Shown: positions 63,271-64,000 of the stretch, piece by piece
Position numbering within the stretch: the first letter of the stretch is position 1
Layout: each line of letters opens with the position of its first letter
Source of the DNA: Mucilaginibacter paludis DSM 18603
GTDB lineage: Bacteria; Bacteroidota; Bacteroidia; Sphingobacteriales; Sphingobacteriaceae
NCBI RefSeq assembly: GCF_000166195.2
Contig: NZ_CM001403.1
Location: 992,001 to 1,056,000 of the forward strand
DNA: 64,000 nt
Direction of reading: 5' to 3'
Made by a program: the position numbers and the translations under genes
Notes under the pieces: generated by a model
What the model was told of the DNA's origin: nothing
Database searches by the model: none
The model's input: the letters and a program-made list of their open reading frames with translations, nothing else

Positions 63271-63530
63271 AAAGGGGCTCTTTACTGCGAACGATAAGAC
63301 CTTTCTTTTTTTCGAGCCAGTAAGAATATCTGGTTCTTAAAAAAACCGACCAATGAGGGACGGTTGAGAATCAGTCCTTTAGGGTGTGTTCGGTTTTTTG
63401 CATACCAAAATAGTATCTCGCTCCACTTCGTCACTCATGCTCCTCGTGCTACCCAGCTGTTTAGCTGCTGATAATATATGCTGTTCAATTGTCTGGTTGT
63501 GTTGCTATAGGCAAAGCCCGCAGCACTGTT

Positions 63531-63842
63531 TCAATTAATTTTTTCAAGATTATCCGGCCAATAAATAAGGCTCCCTTTTGCCGGGTGAAAAGATGGTTGA
63601 TAACGGATATATCCATACTCATCCAGCTCCCTAATACACTTATGATAAGTCGCAATGGATACGATTTTGGCATAAGCCATCACCGTTTTACGGGTGATGG
63701 CAAAAGGACTGGCGAAGCCGCTCCGCTGCCAAAAAATAAATAAGCCCGTGAATAAGCTGACATGAGTCGCCAGTACCCGTTTATCGCTTCCCATGCGTTT
63801 GATCAGGTCGTTATAGCTTGCTAATTTTTTTGAGATAATCAT
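63531..63842 (-). CDS. Helix-turn-helix protein of a mobile element, 103 aa
   Basis: MIISKKLASYNDLIKRMGSD, then a winged-helix-like core (ITRKTVMAYAKIVSIATYHKCIRELDEYGYIRYQPS). In Bacteroidota mobilisable islands a gene of this kind follows an excisionase-like gene and precedes mobilisation genes. Its start (ATG 63842) overlaps the stop of the excisionase-like gene by ATGA, so the two are one operon. Confidence 0.75.
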   Translation of the reverse strand: MIISKKLASYNDLIKRMGSDKRVLATHVSLFTGLFIFWQRSGFASPFAITRKTVMAYAKIVSIATYHKCIRELDEYGYIRYQPSFHPAKGSLIYWPDNLEKIN

Positions 63843-64000
63843 TTTCCGTTACCCTCCAAAACCTTGTTAATGTCTTCCAACTTGTAATACATGATGCTGC
63901 CAATCTTGGTAAAGCGTAGAGTACCGTTGATGCGCAGGTTCTGTAAGGTGCCGGGTGATATATTCAGCATCTTTCTGACTTCGCAGCTTTTTTGGAGATT
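63839..64000 (-). CDS. Excisionase-like helix-turn-helix protein, C-terminal part
   Basis: Runs off the right edge. The visible part reads SCEVRKMLNISPGTLQNLRI, then NGTLRFTKIGSIMYYKLEDINKVLEGN, the HTH_17/MerR-like excisionase pattern (recognition helix followed by IPxxKxGxxxYY-like wing). It should direct excision with an integrase that lies outside the window. Coupled to the next gene by overlap. Confidence 0.8.
   Translation of the reverse strand, partial: NLQKSCEVRKMLNISPGTLQNLRINGTLRFTKIGSIMYYKLEDINKVLEGNGK

Larger units (their letters stand above)
62949..63530. other. 582-bp region with vapC debris and a small XRE-like gene
   Basis: Carries the inverted vapC 3' fragment (62982-63041) and a small minus-strand gene (63091-63270). 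On the right is an AACCG/CGGTT hairpin near 63345-63370 and an unassigned stretch up to the HTH gene. Confidence 0.6.

Noticed and set aside
63137..63340. 67-codon plus-strand hydrophobic frame
   Set aside because: Antisense of the XRE-like tail gene, whose codons make better sense.

Overview
The window looks like the chromosome of a Bacteroidota bacterium of the Sphingobacteriaceae type (Mucilaginibacter/Pedobacter-like). The evidence is a TonB-dependent receptor with a carboxypeptidase-like plug extension, a protein with the type IX secretion C-terminal domain, TPR sensor-regulators ending in a helix-turn-helix, several TlpA-like thioredoxins, TAnnTTTG-type promoters and almost no Shine-Dalgarno sequences. 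No rRNA or complete tRNA gene is seen.

Left part (1-18.4 kb): the tail of one thioredoxin-like gene and a second large TlpA-like protein; an Rpn/PD-(D/E)XK family protein with an in-frame 12-bp repeat; an MscS channel; a complete tripartite RND efflux operon (outer-membrane factor, pump, lipoprotein adaptor); then a cluster of small unrecognised membrane proteins. One of these seems to join a VgrG-like N-terminal domain to a membrane-anchored module that recurs next door.

Middle (18.6-41.7 kb): a DUF6915-like gene; a type II restriction-modification system (N4-cytosine-type methyltransferase, MjaI-like nuclease, C-type controller with a clear C-box, and a small frameshifted third gene); a phytate locus (TonB receptor, beta-helix lipoprotein, beta-propeller phytase) with two TPR/HTH regulators upstream; a possible envelope-stress operon (two zinc-ribbon proteins, a DUF6620-like protein, SPFH-SHOCT protein) beside a DUF4870 protein; a HAD protein; an aspartyl protease; a lipid operon (methyltransferase, VanZ-like, DgkA); and a DEAH helicase.

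Right part (41.8-64 kb): lipocalin; an IS110-family insertion sequence; a GH2 glycosidase; an NAPE-PLD-like metallo-hydrolase; a DUF4419 protein; a large T9SS-type surface protein; and a TlpA-DUF3738 protein divergent from a two-component system, with four TTAAC motifs at an exact 10-bp period between them. From about 59 kb the sequence becomes a mosaic island: vapBC and higBA toxin-antitoxin pairs, a broken ORF6N gene, a fragment matching the 3' end of a tRNA (probable attachment site), an AAA/DUF4143 ATPase, an inverted fragment of a vapC gene, a small XRE-like gene, and HTH/excisionase genes running off the right edge.

The most unusual signals are (1) a three-unit, 33-bp-period repeat of TTATTCTATTACA found at two places 9.4 kb apart, once directly before the AAA ATPase; (2) the VgrG-like/membrane-module cluster; (3) the TTAAC operator array; and (4) two 35-bp perfect palindromes. 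All functional statements come from reading motifs and gene order; no database search was run.
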